From: Tubulanus polymorphus
Taxonomy: Eukaryota; Nemertea; Palaeonemertea; Tubulaniformes; Tubulanidae
Assembly: GCF_964204645.1 (NCBI RefSeq)
Contig: NC_134028.1
Span: 9,963,001 to 10,027,000 of the forward strand
Length of the DNA: 64,000 nucleotides
Reading direction: 5' to 3'
The notes below the pieces were generated by a model that ran no database searches, was not told where the DNA came from, and was given only the letters and a program-made list of their open reading frames with translations. Numbering within the stretch: the stretch's first letter is position 1; every line of letters begins with the position of its first letter. Below are positions 32,731 through 44,232 of the stretch, piece after piece. A program made the translations under genes and the position numbers.

Positions 32731-35700
32731 GGGGAGAATGAACACCAACCAGAAAATAATAATGTTAATAAAAATCAATATTATTGCACATATTGTAAAA
32801 GATACATCGATACATCTCATAAAACACGACATGAAAAAACTGCAAATCATATAAAAAATGTAATAGATTTTTAAACTCCAGAAAATTCCAATGAAAGAAA
32901 TGAAAGATTAGAAAATATGAATGTGGATGAAATAAAATGTGAAGTTTGTATTGAATTTATAGTAAAAAGGAATTATATTAGACATCTCGAATCACAAAAA
33001 CACCATCAAAATTTGAGTAATAATGTTTTAGGAAAAGATTATTTTGATGATAAACCTCAAAAAGTAAAAAAAAAACCAACTTCAAAAACTAAATCCATTT
33101 CAAATAAACCTTACATGGAAAATGTTAGAAATTATATTGATTCACTAGAAATAAAAGATACAATTGAAATTTTAGAAACATTACATAGTAAAATTGGTCC
33201 TGCAGCTATTATATTTAGATTTTTTAAAGGTACAACAATAGAAGATTATAGTAAATTTAATGAAATAATAGAAAAAATACTAGATTTGATAACAGATGTT
33301 GAATATCCAAAAATTAGAATCTCTGGGAAAGTAAGTTTTATAAAGTCAGAAGAAAAATGAATTATAATATTCAAACACTTTCTGAAGAAATAATTTCAAA
33401 AACACAAATAAAAGAGAAGTTCGAAAAAATATTTAATGAATTTAAACGTCATATTGAAGAAAGGTATTTTGAGGGTTCTGACTTAACATTGAACGAAATT
33501 ATATATTTAGATTTAAATGTTTATAATACAAAAAGGAATAAAACATCAAAAAGTAATAAATTGTTTAAAGATAATTCAAACTTTACAACAGAAAAGGATA
33601 TTAAAGCATCATCTTATATTAAATTACCATTTACAACAAAAGCAGTAATAAATGTTCAAAATGAAGATAATAAATGTTTTCTATGGTCAATTATTAGTTG
33701 CTTACATCCAACACAGGAAAATGTTTGTAGAATAACAGATTATCGGAAATATGAAACATTATATAGAATTGATCAATATCCAGTAACTATAAAAATGATT
33801 CCTAAAATAGAAAAAGTTAATAATTTAAAAATAAATATTAAAGATTATACATTGGAAGCTTTATATTTAACAGAATATTATGATGATGAAAATGCTATAG
33901 ATTTGTTATATTATAAAAAAGATGAAAATGAACATTATATGTGGTTAAAACAAATTGATTTACTCTTTAGAACAGAAAGTGATCATCATCGTAAAAATTT
34001 ATCTATGCAGAAAATGTTTATCTAAATTTATGACTGAGAATACATTATTAAAACATAAAGAATTATGTGATAATAAAGATTTTTGTAAATTAATAATGCC
34101 AACAAAAAAGATTGTAAGTTGAAATTTACTAATCATAAATTTAAGAATATTGTTCCATTTGTAATTTATGGGGATTTCGAATCGTTGAATAAAGAATTAA
34201 CTGATCAAGATAGAAAAGAAATATATAACAAAAAGCAATTATTAAAATCAATGGATAAAGGAAATGAATTAAATGAAGACACAACACAAGACCCACCAAT
34301 TATAAATACAATTAAAAAAGTTCACCAAAGAGCTGCTGCTTATGGAATTTACATTAAATCAAATTATCCTGAATTATATGAAAGTCAATATATTTCTTTT
34401 AGAGGTGAAAATGTAGTTAATGCTTTTTGTAACAAAATGATTGAATTAGAAAGTGATTTTGCAAAATTATTAAACAAAAATAAAAGAATAGTTATGACAA
34501 AAGAAGATGAAATTGATTTTAATTATGCAACTCATTGTTTTTATTGTGAAAAACGTTTTTATTCATTTGATAAAAAAGTTAGAGATCATGATCATTTAAA
34601 TTCATAAATATCGTGGAGCTGCTCATGAAGATTGCAATTTACAAGCTAAGAAAGTTAATTTCGTACCAATATTATTTCATAATTTATCAGGCTATGATAC
34701 CCATCTATTTATAAAACAATTATCGGCAAAATTTGGCGCAATTAATCAAGAAATGGGAGAATATTATGCTATGAATGGTGTAAATGTAAGAAAATATGAT
34801 TTTAAACTATTAGCTAAAACATCTGAAAATTATATTTCATTTCAATTTGGTTGCATTAGATTTTTAGATTCTTATAGATTTCTAGCAAGTTCATTAGATA
34901 ATTTATCAAAAAGTTTAGTTGATAATGATGTTGTTATAACTCGATATTATTATCCAAATGAACAAGATTTTAAATTATTGAGATAGAAAGGTGCAATTCC
35001 TTATTCATTTTATAAAACACACAATGATTTTAATGTAACAGAATTATTAAAAGATCAATTTTATGATCAATTAAAAGAGGAGTATGTGAAAGATGAAGTG
35101 TTTAATGGAACATTAAATATTTGGAACCATTTTAAGATGAAAAATCATGTTGAATTAGTTGATTTATATTTAAAATCAGATGTTATGATATTGGCTGACA
35201 TATTTGAAAAATTTAGAGAAGTTAATTTGAATCATTTCAATGTTGATCCTTGTTATTGTTATTCAAGTCCTTGTTTAACCTGGCAATGTGGTTTAAAATA
35301 TACAAATGTAGAATTGGATTTATTAAAAGAACCGGACATGGTTTTATTATTTGAAAAATCAATTAGAGGTGGAATTAGTGTTATGGGAGATAGATATTTT
35401 AAAGCAAATGGTGAATATAAATTATTATATATTGACGCTAATAATTTACATGGTTGGGCAATGATGCAACCTCAACCATATAAAAATTTTATATTAACAG
35501 AAGTTGAAAATGATGATAAAACTAATTGGGAAAGCGCAATTATGAGTTTAGAAGATGAAGCACCAATTGGTTATTTCTTTGTAGTTGATTTAGAATATCC
35601 TGAAAATATAAAGTTTAAAACAAGAAACTTACCTTATTGCCCAGAACATTTAACTGTAGATGATAGTTATTTAAGTGAATACCAGAAGAAAATAAAACCG

Positions 35701-37749
35701 AAAGATCATGTTTTTACAGAAAAATTAATACTTACTCAAAATAATAAATACAATTATATTGTTCATTATAGAATGTTAAAATTTCATCTAAAACAAAGAA
35801 TGAAATTAAAGAAAGTACATAGATATATTGAATTTAATCAATCGAAGTGGTTAGAAAAATACATAGATTTCAATACTCAACAGAGAACCATATCAAAAAC
35901 AGATTTCGAAAAAGATTTTTTTAAATTAATGAACAATAGTTTTTATGGTAAAACATGTGAAAATATTAGAAATAGAAATGATATTGAATTAGTAAATAAT
36001 TCTGAACGATTAAGGCATTTACAATCAAGCCCTAGACATTTAGGAAATAAAAGATTCGAAGATTATTTAGCAGCAGTTCAATTAAAAAGAACGTCAATGA
36101 AATTTAATAAACCTATATTCATTGGTTCAACTGTTTTAGAAGTATCCAAATTATTAATGTATGATTTTTATTATAATGTTTTACAACCACTTTTTGGGGA
36201 AAAGCATATTGAAATATTATATTTTGATTCTGTAACAGCTGACACCCCAATATTATTAAAATGTAATGATAACATATTGATAAGAAGAATTTCAGAAATA
36301 ATTCCAAAACAAAATGAATGGTGAGATTTCATATGGTGAAATAAAATTAATACAAATAAATGGATAAATGGATGTATGGACAAGAAATGGATGGATAAAA
36401 TTAAAGAATATTATTAGGCATAAAACAAATAAGAAAATCTATAGAGTTAGAACTAAATTAGGGTTCGTTGATGTTACAGAAGATCATAGTTTAATTAAAC
36501 GAAATGGCGATGAAATAAAACCAACTGATATAAAAATTGGAGACGAATTATTACATAAAAGATTTTTCCAAAGAATGAATCATATGTCATTTGATGAAAT
36601 AATTGATAATATTTATAACATAGAACCCGAAACATAAGCAGAAAAAGAATATTTTATCAAAGGATTTGTCATGGGAGATGGTTCAGCAGGTGTGTATAAA
36701 TATGTTTGGGGTAATAAATATTGTTGGTATTTATGCAATCAAGATTTGATATTATTAGAAAGAATAAAGAAATATTGTGAAGAAGTTTATCCAAATAAAA
36801 CATTTAAAATCATGGATGTTATGAAATCATCAGCAGTTTATAGAATACTTGTAAATAATCCAAAAGATTTTGCTATAAAATATAATGATGAATTCTATAT
36901 TCATGCAATAGTGAAAAGTAATACTTCAACAAAAGAAAAGATAGTTCCAGATTATGTATTAAATGCAAAAAATAATTTAAGAAAATGGTTCTTCATTGGA
37001 TTCTATGCAGCAGATGGTGCTAAACAATTTACAAAGGATAAAACGATAACCTTTGCACAGAAAGGAAAAGTTGCTATATCAGGGTTAAATATATTATGTA
37101 ATTCATTAGGCTTCAATATGAATATTGGATTTATTAAATCTAAACCAAATTGTTTTAATCTAAGCCACACAGAAAAAGATTTAACTGAAGAAGTTAAAGA
37201 TTTATTTGAAATACATAACCCATCAGATTATGTTTATGATTTATCAACTGAAGATGGTACAATTAACAGTGGATTTCCATTAATTTGCTTCAATACTGAC
37301 AGTTACATACTAAAAATCAAGACAAATGACATAACGAAAGACTTAAAAACATTAAAACATCATTTTGATTTTAGCAATTATCCCAAAGATCATGAACTAT
37401 TTAGCAATGATAATAAAAAGATTCGTGGTAAGTTTAAAGATGAATTAGGGGGTGATGAAATGATTGAATTTGTTGGGATAAGAAGTAAAATGTATAGTTA
37501 TAGAACAAAAGATCATGAAGCTAAAAAGTTAAAAGGAATAACAAAACATGTGGTTGATAAACATATAGAATTTCAAGATTATATAAAGGTTTATATAAAT
37601 CAATTGTAATGAAACACAAAATGAATTGTTTAAGATCAGAAGATCACGAGATGTACATTAATGAAGTTGGAAAAACTAGTTTGAATCCATTTGATGATAA
37701 AAGGCATATTTTAGATGATGGTATAAAAACATTACCTTATGGTCATTAA
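32728..37749 (+). pseudogene. protein-primed DNA polymerase B with intein, copy B
   Basis: Colinear with copy A. Recognisable: C2H2 fingers (CTYCKRYID; CEVCIEFIVKRNYIRH), KCFLWSIISCLHP, exo I (IYGDFESLN), HNH-like CEKRF...DHDHLN, exo II (FHNLSGYDTH), exo III, motif A (YIDANNLHGWAM, with H where copy A and C have Y), motif B (KLMNNSFYGKT), intein, then TDSYILKI. Lesions: TAA after DVIDF-type segment at about 32871, frameshifts near 33350, 33990, 34100, 34605, 36318 and 37595, and a stop at 34984. 35086-36324 and 36671-37609 are long open pieces. Ends overlapping the VLTF3-like stop. Confidence 0.95.
36229..37294 (+). other. LAGLIDADG intein in PolB motif C, copy B
   Basis: Starts with S after YFD (SVTADTPILL), carries TEDHSLI, FIKGFVMGDGSAG, FFIGFYAADGAK and ends VYDLSTEDGT...CFN before TDSY. 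The penultimate residue is F, not the usual H. A frameshift near 36318 and a stop near 36636 break it. Confidence 0.9.
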
Positions 37750-39062
37750 AACATAAAATCAATATCATCATACTCGAAATCACTATTGGCTTCTTCATTT
37801 TCATTTAATTGTTTAGGTTCTTCTTCCATTTCATTTTCTCATTTAAATAAAGTTCTATCTTGTTCCACATTTCATCTCGCTCTCTTTGTTTCTTTTTGTT
37901 TGTTAATTCATCAAATGGAATTATAATATCTATGTTTAAATAATTTACAATCTTATTTAAAAATAATTCATAATTTATTGAATCTGTTATTCTATTTCCC
38001 AAATGATACATTAATATTTGTTTGAATATTTTTTAAAATATTTTTCATATCTTCTTCTGTTAATTTAGGTTTTTCATAATAATCGTTAAATAATAAATAT
38101 AAATACATTTTCTTTTGTTTTGTGTTAAATGTTGATGGAATAATTGTTTTTATAATATCTTTTTTAGTTATTTCACCATTTTTATTTTCTATTATTTTCA
38201 TTTTTTCAAGCCATTGCATATATTCTGGTGTATGATCTTCTATAGAAAATATTTTAAAAATTTCATCTAGATAATTCAATTTTGGATCTGTGAGAAAATT
38301 TCTAGTTTTTTCTTCACCCAAAAAATTCTTTTGCCATCCACATTCATTACAAAATAACACAGTACCTTCTTGTCTTAAGGTCGCATAACTACATTGTGGA
38401 CATTTTCGTTTATGATTTATTGGTAATAGATCTTAACTAAGCTCTTGGTATTTTCTTACGTTTTCTTTATGTTTTATTGTTCTATTATGTAGATTTGAAT
38501 TACTTGTTGTAATAATCAATTTACAATATTTACAATAATATGTTTTTCTTGTTAATTCATTATATTGTTTTTCTAACTTTTCAACTGTTTCTTTATTATC
38601 TGGTAACGTTTTCTCATATTTTATTTTTTCTAATAAATTATTTTTTCTTTCATTGAATTCAGTTTCAAATTTATTAGAAATTTTATCTATATGTGCTTTA
38701 CGAAATTGATGATTTTCCCAATCTTCTATATTTTCAGGGCTATATTTTACTTGACAAGGCTCACAGATATGATCTTTTATATTATCCTTATCATAGAATA
38801 AGAAAGGTCTTTTCCAAATAACTTCAGGTTCAACTTCAGCAGAATTACTATTACTTTCATTACTATCAACATTAGCCGTTGTGTCGTTAATTTTACACTT
38901 CTCTGAATGTTTTTTAACATAATTTCTTGAGAATAATTTATTACATTTTGGGCAGTTTAGTTTAGGGGGTTTATAATTTTCTTCATGTTTTTTCATATGT
39001 CGAGCCATATAACTTTTTCTTAGAAGTTCACCACAAATTTCGCATGCTATCTTCTCATCCAT
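37746..39062 (-). pseudogene. VLTF3-like late transcription factor candidate, copy B
   Basis: 209 codons are open from the start (39062): C2H2 fingers CEICGELLRKSYMARH...H and CPKCNKLFSRNYVKKH, a CEPC...H..H segment, and CKYCKLIITTSNSNLHN. A TAA at about 38433 follows, then the zinc ribbon (CPQCSYATLRQEGTVLFCNECGW) and helical domain, with a frameshift near 38030. C-terminal IPFDELTNKKKQRERDEMW is kept. In known VLTF3 proteins an N-terminal zinc ribbon precedes a conserved all-helical domain with a K..QDE.W-like motif; this is the basis of the call. Convergent with PolB. Confidence 0.6.
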
Positions 39063-39083
39063 TTATTAAGGAAAAATTTTATT
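39060..39083 (-). promoter_or_regulatory. start motif of the VLTF3-like gene (copy B)
   Basis: Reads AAAATTTTTCCTTAATAAATGG on the minus strand: T-run, then TAATAAATGG. In copy A the same place reads AATAAATAG, with the ATG lost. Confidence 0.6.
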
Positions 39084-39110
39084 AAAATTAATTTTTAGTG
39101 ATGAGCGGTA

Positions 39111-39133
39111 ATTTTTTTATGTTATAAATAATG
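39111..39133 (+). promoter_or_regulatory. start motif of the penton gene (copy B)
   Basis: A T-run (ATTTTTTTATG) followed by TTATAAATAATGG. This gene has the ATG three bases later than the usual TAAATG. Confidence 0.55.
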
Positions 39134-39890
39134 GTAGAATTAAAAGAATACAGAATATTTGTTGATTCTAGAAAACTTACAAATCATAAATCTTATAATT
39201 TACTAGTACAATTAGATAGAGAATTCAAGAATTGTGTTGATTTAAAATTAGTAAATATAAGTTTATGTAATTCTTTTTATAATATATCAGATAAAACTAT
39301 TGAAGATAATACTGTTTTAATTCATATTAGAAATGTAGATAAATGGTTTCATCTAATTTTAAAACCAGGATTATATAATTTAGAAACATTAGCTCAAGAA
39401 AGTAATAGAAGAGCACGGTTGAAAATTAGAAGTGAAGATAAATTTTTAATTAGATTTATAAAAAATGATAGCACAAATAAAATTAAAATAAAGTTACATG
39501 ATGAAAGTCAACATGCATTTATGGTAAAAAAAAACCCATAGCTAAACTGTTAGGAATAGTACCAGATACTGTTACAGGAAACGTAGATGGTAATTCAAAT
39601 ATAATACCTTTTACACACTTTTATATTTATTGCAATTTAATCGAGCCTACAAAAACTTTCGAAGCAACTAAAGATACAATTTGTAATTCTAGTATATTAA
39701 ATATTTTACCATTAAAAATGTTAAACAATTTGGAACGCAAATAACTTATAATTTAGCTGAATGTGATTTTAAACCTTGTATTCCTCAATTTCATAATTTT
39801 GAATTAGAAATAAGAAATCACAATGGATACTTAATTGATTTGAATAACTTTCCTGTAATTTATGAGTTAGTTATAAGATGTAAAGAGTAA
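39131..39890 (+). pseudogene. penton/minor capsid protein, copy B
   Basis: Same protein as 23342-24079. Open to about 39535, then a frameshift in an A-run (VKKNP), and another near 39720. The C-terminal motif (LEIRNHNGYLIDLNN) is still readable in the original frame near 39805-39855. Confidence 0.7.
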
Positions 39891-39909
39891 TTTTTTCACT
39901 ATATAAATG
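39889..39909 (+). promoter_or_regulatory. start motif of the 117-aa gene (copy B)
   Basis: AATTTTTTCACTATATAAATG: T-run, then TATATAAATG. It overlaps the stop codon of the penton gene. Confidence 0.65.
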
Positions 39910-40264
39910 AATATAACTGTTGGGCCGAGTATATGTTTTGGGTTTGATTTTAAACATGAGAAAGAAATGAAATTTAACATTAATGATGTAATTACACATA
40001 TCAAAAATATTACATTTTCTAATGAAACAACATTTGAGTATGAAAAAACAATAGATAAAGAAACTTTTAATGTAGAAAAGATTACTAATTTAATTAGAGA
40101 ATCTTTAAGATTTTATGAATTAGATGAAGATTTTATCATCGATGATATTAAAAAAAATAATAATTGAAATATATACAAATGAAACTAGTAATGAAATAAA
40201 TGTTGATTTAATCATCACTAAGATAACTAAATATTTTGATGATAGTAATTTTTTTGATAAATAA
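39907..40264 (+). pseudogene. 117-aa protein of unknown function, copy B
   Basis: Colinear with 22973-23326 and 63029-63385 but with one extra A in an A-run near 40150 that shifts the frame after IIDDIKK. Its original stop TAA (40262-40264) is immediately followed by the ATG of the next gene. Confidence 0.7.
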
Positions 40265-40267
40265 ATG
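40247..40267 (+). promoter_or_regulatory. start motif of the 73-aa gene (copy B)
   Basis: AATTTTTTTGATAAATAAATG. The TAAATG at the end combines the stop of the upstream gene and the start of this one. Confidence 0.65.
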
Positions 40268-40486
40268 AGTGATAATAAGTGGATAATGACTGGATTATAT
40301 AATGGCGCATTACTATCAGTTGGAACAGTTGGTTATTCAATGGTATTAAAAAAAGTATTCAAAATGGGAAGTGTTAATGTTGATAGATTTGATATAAATG
40401 ATATCTTAAAATTAACGTTAGCAGTAACTTTATCTAATTTAACTATTGATTATTTAGAAAAACAAAAATATATTCCTCCCATATAA
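40265..40486 (+). CDS. 73-aa membrane protein, copy B
   Basis: Intact. MSDNKWIMTG, a hydrophobic segment (YNGALLSVGTVGYSMVLKKVF), then DINDILKLTLAVTLSNLTIDYLEKQ with a second weakly hydrophobic part. Identical organisation in copy C. Size and two hydrophobic parts suggest a small virion membrane protein; no family name is known to me. Confidence 0.65.
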   Translation: MSDNKWIMTGLYNGALLSVGTVGYSMVLKKVFKMGSVNVDRFDINDILKLTLAVTLSNLTIDYLEKQKYIPPI

Positions 40487-40491
40487 ATGCG

Positions 40492-40513
40492 TAATTATTT
40501 TACTAAATAAATG
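40492..40513 (+). promoter_or_regulatory. start motif of the 139-aa gene (copy B)
   Basis: TAATTATTTTACTAAATAAATG: T-rich run, then TAAATAAATGG. Confidence 0.6.
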
Positions 40514-40949
40514 GCTTCTGCAGTTATAACTATTATAGGATCAGCAATTGTTAACGCTTTAGCATTTACTGGTGGTGGATATTTATTTAAACATATTGAT
40601 AAAAATGGATCATTAACAGAACAAAAAAGACTTAAGCATTAGAGAATATAATAAAGCATTAGAGAAATATAATTAAGCAGCAGAAGAATATAGAGAAAAG
40701 AGGCAAAACTATATGGATTATATTAACAAGGAATTATATGATCAGAAGATTTCACATAGAGATTTTCAATCAGTTGATGATGCAATGAGTTTATATAACG
40801 CGGTAACAAATAAAGAAAAATTACATCTACATAAACCTACAATATCAGATTATTATACCCCAAGTAATGAACAGAAGAAATATGAAATGATATGGATTTT
40901 AGGCGGAACTGTTATTGTTATATTTGTAGCATATAGATTTACTAATTAG
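40511..40949 (+). pseudogene. 139-aa membrane protein, copy B
   Basis: Same protein as 22300-22719, but near 40630-40680 a small local duplication of AATAAAGCATTAGAGAA-like sequence adds stops and shifts the frame. 40713-40949 is open and codes DYINKELYDQ through the C-terminal helix. Confidence 0.7.
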
Positions 40950-40950
40950 T

Positions 40951-40972
40951 AATTTTTTTTGCTAAATAAATG
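40951..40972 (+). promoter_or_regulatory. start motif of the 144-aa gene (copy B)
   Basis: AATTTTTTTTGCTAAATAAATG: T-run, then TAAATAAATGG. Confidence 0.65.
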
Positions 40973-41404
40973 GAAGATAAAGTAGTTGATAATATTGATA
41001 TTATTCCTCATGATATAAATAAAACTAAATTAAAAATATATTTAGAAAAACAAATATTAGAATTTGAAAGTGATTAAAAGTTAAAAAGAAAAAATATTTA
41101 AAATCTAAAATTATATATTATTTGATTATAAGTGGTTCGGTTACAATTAGTTCTGTAATAACATTTTTAGCAATATTCAGTCCATTAACACCTTTAGCTA
41201 TATCAATTGGTGTGTTAGGATTAAGTTCAAGTGTTTTAACTGGTATAAGTTCAAAATTGAATATAAAAAGTAATAAAGAAAAATTAAAACTAATATAAAA
41301 GAAATTAATAAATTAAAGAATACACTAGATTATATAATAAGTTTAAATGGTCATATAACAGTTGAAGAACAAGATAAATTATAAAAAGAATTAATAAATT
41401 ATTA
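40970..41404 (+). pseudogene. 144-aa two-helix membrane protein, copy B
   Basis: Colinear with the intact gene at 21845-22279. A TAA near 41075, a one-base loss near 41280 and a stop near 41384 inactivate it. The two hydrophobic helices remain readable (TISSVITFLAIF). Confidence 0.7.
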
Positions 41405-41424
41405 ATTTTTTAGTTATATAAATG
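41404..41424 (+). promoter_or_regulatory. start motif of the 441-aa gene (copy B)
   Basis: AATTTTTTAGTTATATAAATG: T-run, five to six bases, then TATATAAATGG. Confidence 0.65.
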
Positions 41425-42747
41425 GTAGATAGTTTTCCAAAAGCTTTCCAATATAATAAATCAATTAAATATAATATTCCAGCAATAGATTTTAATAAAG
41501 ATATTACATATAGAAATGAAGTTTTAAATTCATTAATTGATTTATATATTTATGTTACTGAAAGTAATAATTTTCATGTTAAGATGGAAAATATATTTCA
41601 TGTGTATACAATTAATTTCAAAAATTTAAATGAGGCAAAACAGTGGTTATTAAAATCTAATATGAAGAATTGGCAGAACCAATTAAATTTTGCTGTTTAT
41701 TGCGCAACAAGAGGATGTGGAATTAGTTGGAATGATCATTTAAACAAACCAAGTTTACCATTGATGTTATCACTTTTTAGATTTCATACATATTTTCAAA
41801 TAAAATTAATATTAGATGAATTAGAATGTCCTTTACCAGGTTCAAAATATTTTAAAGAATTGAATAATAATGTTAATTCTTCTAAGTTTTATGAAATATG
41901 TAATGAATTTAATATTAATTCAAATAATGATTTTAGAGCAAAAATTGGAACAATGGGTGGATTAGGAATATTGTATACTAAAGAATTTGGAAAAATAATG
42001 ACAAATTCAGATATAAGAACACTAAATTGGAATGAATTACCAAAATATTATAATAATATACAACAAGAAAACAATAATGGTTGGGTTAGTTTCATTTTAG
42101 AAAATAGTGAAGGTTTTACAAAATCAGGTATACAAAGAATAAATCAATCTATTAGAACTTATTTGATATGTATTCTAGGTGCGCAAGTTGAAACAAGATC
42201 CCCAATAATTGGAAATGATAACACTTCATTTGATGCGCAGAAACAATTCAAAGTATTATTTGAAGATTCCATTCATAATGATAAAAATAGATCGATTCCA
42301 GAAAACATAGTTAGGTACCAAAATTATTTAGATAAATCACATATTAGATTAAATTATTGTATAGGCCCTAATCTATTTATTATTTCTAATGATTTAGTAT
42401 TAAAGATGGGAAATATAATTGGTTATAATAATCTAATTAAAACTGCAACAATAAATAATTCATTTGGGTTAAATGATATAAATAAAAAGATTATCACTGC
42501 TCCAAAATTAATGGAAGGTGAAAAAAATAAAAAACATATTCAATCAACTGAAACTAAAACTAAAAATATTAAATTAAATAATGATTCCAAAATAAAAGAT
42601 TACAATACTACAGAAAATATTAAAACTGATAATATTCAACATGATATAATCAAACTAAATGATGATAATAAATCCCATGAAAATACTAAATTAGCTTTAA
42701 CTTGTATAGGAATTGTTATAGGAGGAATATTATATTTTAAATTTTAA
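41422..42747 (+). CDS. 441-aa Polinton protein with C-terminal membrane anchor
   Basis: Fully open in copy B. Residues 1-165 are aromatic-rich (KQWLLKSNMKNWQNQLNFAV, CGISWNDHLNKP, FRFHTYFQIK); the middle carries GTMGGLGILYTKEFGK and SIRTYLICILGAQVETRSP; the tail from about 340 is low-complexity, asparagine- and lysine-rich, ending in a hydrophobic helix (LALTCIGIVIGGILYF). I recall similar proteins in cnidarian Polintons (conserved RFH.Y.Q segment) without assigned function. By position next to structural genes it may be a virion component. Copy A has two stops. Confidence 0.75.
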   Translation: MVDSFPKAFQYNKSIKYNIPAIDFNKDITYRNEVLNSLIDLYIYVTESNNFHVKMENIFHVYTINFKNLNEAKQWLLKSNMKNWQNQLNFAVYCATRGCGISWNDHLNKPSLPLMLSLFRFHTYFQIKLILDELECPLPGSKYFKELNNNVNSSKFYEICNEFNINSNNDFRAKIGTMGGLGILYTKEFGKIMTNSDIRTLNWNELPKYYNNIQQENNNGWVSFILENSEGFTKSGIQRINQSIRTYLICILGAQVETRSPIIGNDNTSFDAQKQFKVLFEDSIHNDKNRSIPENIVRYQNYLDKSHIRLNYCIGPNLFIISNDLVLKMGNIIGYNNLIKTATINNSFGLNDINKKIITAPKLMEGEKNKKHIQSTETKTKNIKLNNDSKIKDYNTTENIKTDNIQHDIIKLNDDNKSHENTKLALTCIGIVIGGILYFKF

Positions 42748-42766
42748 TTTTTTTATTATATAAATG
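42746..42766 (+). promoter_or_regulatory. start motif of the 481-aa gene (copy B)
   Basis: AATTTTTTTATTATATAAATG: T-run, then TATATAAATGG. Confidence 0.65.
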
Positions 42767-44209
42767 GATGTAGAAGATTATGAAATGGAAGGCATGGGAA
42801 ATAATGATGATGCCAATACTAACAATGATGATTATATGACTGCTGATACTAATATTGATGATGATAATGATACAACATATAATTCTAATTTAGCAGATAG
42901 TGGTTCTAAAGGCCAATCAACAGATGAATTTGATAGAAGAACTAGATCGAGAATAAATCCTGAAAATGAAAATCAAGGTTTAGTAAAGAAAAATTTAGAA
43001 TATAATGGATATATTTATAATTTCAAACCTATATTTGAAAAATCTGGATATAATATAAATGCCAGAGGCGCCAGACTTTTAGTACAAGAATTAAAATCTT
43101 TAGATGGTGAATATTATTATCGTTTGAAAGATGATTATTATATTGATATCTCTTATAAAAAACAAGACAAAATATTAGCAGAATCAACTTTGCTTAAGTT
43201 AGACCTATCTAGAATTAAAAGAATAAGAAATAGTAATGAAATAGAAGATGTAACACAAGAAGAAATAAATCAAAATGAAAGAGTATTTAAACAAAGAATT
43301 AATGAATTATTTAAAACAATCGATAATAATTTAGAAACAGAAACAACTTCTGAACAGAATATAACTTCCAAAACTAGTAAACTTAAATCAAATAAAGTTC
43401 CAATTGAAAAACTTTTACCAAATGGATTACTTGATGCAACAGATCAAGAATTAGAAGATTTAGATATATTTTCTGATAAAGCAATTAGAGAAATTATTAG
43501 TATAAGACTTGCATCTGATAAAATTGCACATGATAAAAGTATAAGAGATTTTAAAATTAGATTTTTAGAAAAAGAATTAACTAATGCAAATGAAGAAATA
43601 GAACAATTAAAGTCTGATTTAGATCATCAGGTAATTGATGAAATAGAATATAGGCAAAAAGAATTACGTTTAGAAAAAGAAATTGATAATTTAAAAGATA
43701 ATTTAGAAGTACAAAAAGGTGAAAGAGATATATTATTAAAAGAATTTGGTAATAATTTTAAAAGATTAAAAGATGTTTTTAAAAGATATCTAATAAAACC
43801 AGATTCTAAAATATCATTGAAAGATAGAATAAAATTATTATTTAAGTTTGAAGGAATAACAATTCTTTCAATTCTAACAGCAGTAACTATGTTATTTACA
43901 ACAATTGGTTTAGCAATATCAAATACTTTAAAAACTACTCCTACTCCAAATAAACCGGATAAGCCCCCAGGTAATAATTCTATACAAGATAAAGTTAAAG
44001 ATGGTTTAAAGAAATTAGCAAAATATTTATGGGAACTATCTAAAAGATCTGCTGCAGCATTGCCAGGAGTTATTGCATCAATTGTTGGTTTTATATTGAA
44101 ATCTGCAGGAAACATTATTAACTTTGCTGCTGAACATATTATTTTATTTTCAATTACAGTTGTAAGTGCAATTATTTTTGGGTTAGTGAATATGATAAAA
44201 AATAAATAA
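42764..44209 (+). CDS. 481-aa coiled-coil membrane protein
   Basis: Fully open. Acidic, low-complexity N terminus (residues 1-60), KYYYRL-type segment DGEYYYRLKDDYYID, a lysine/glutamate-rich coiled coil at about 260-330 (FLEKELTNANEEIEQLKSDL), a hydrophobic helix at about 365-385 (TILSILTAVTMLFTTIGLAI), a proline linker (TPTPNKPDKPP), and an alanine/glycine-rich hydrophobic C terminus (AAALPGVIASIVGFILKSAG ... LFSITVVSAIIFGLV). The C-terminal pattern recurs in cnidarian Polinton proteins I recall. It is probably a virion membrane-associated protein, possibly for entry; this is inference only. Confidence 0.75.
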   Translation: MDVEDYEMEGMGNNDDANTNNDDYMTADTNIDDDNDTTYNSNLADSGSKGQSTDEFDRRTRSRINPENENQGLVKKNLEYNGYIYNFKPIFEKSGYNINARGARLLVQELKSLDGEYYYRLKDDYYIDISYKKQDKILAESTLLKLDLSRIKRIRNSNEIEDVTQEEINQNERVFKQRINELFKTIDNNLETETTSEQNITSKTSKLKSNKVPIEKLLPNGLLDATDQELEDLDIFSDKAIREIISIRLASDKIAHDKSIRDFKIRFLEKELTNANEEIEQLKSDLDHQVIDEIEYRQKELRLEKEIDNLKDNLEVQKGERDILLKEFGNNFKRLKDVFKRYLIKPDSKISLKDRIKLLFKFEGITILSILTAVTMLFTTIGLAISNTLKTTPTPNKPDKPPGNNSIQDKVKDGLKKLAKYLWELSKRSAAALPGVIASIVGFILKSAGNIINFAAEHIILFSITVVSAIIFGLVNMIKNK

Positions 44210-44211
44210 TT

Positions 44212-44232
44212 AATTTTTTTGTTAAATAAATG
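44212..44232 (+). promoter_or_regulatory. start motif of the major capsid gene (copy B)
   Basis: AATTTTTTTGTTAAATAAATG: T-run, then TAAATAAATGAG, in front of the most abundant late product expected. Copy A has the same arrangement at 19051-19071. Confidence 0.7.
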
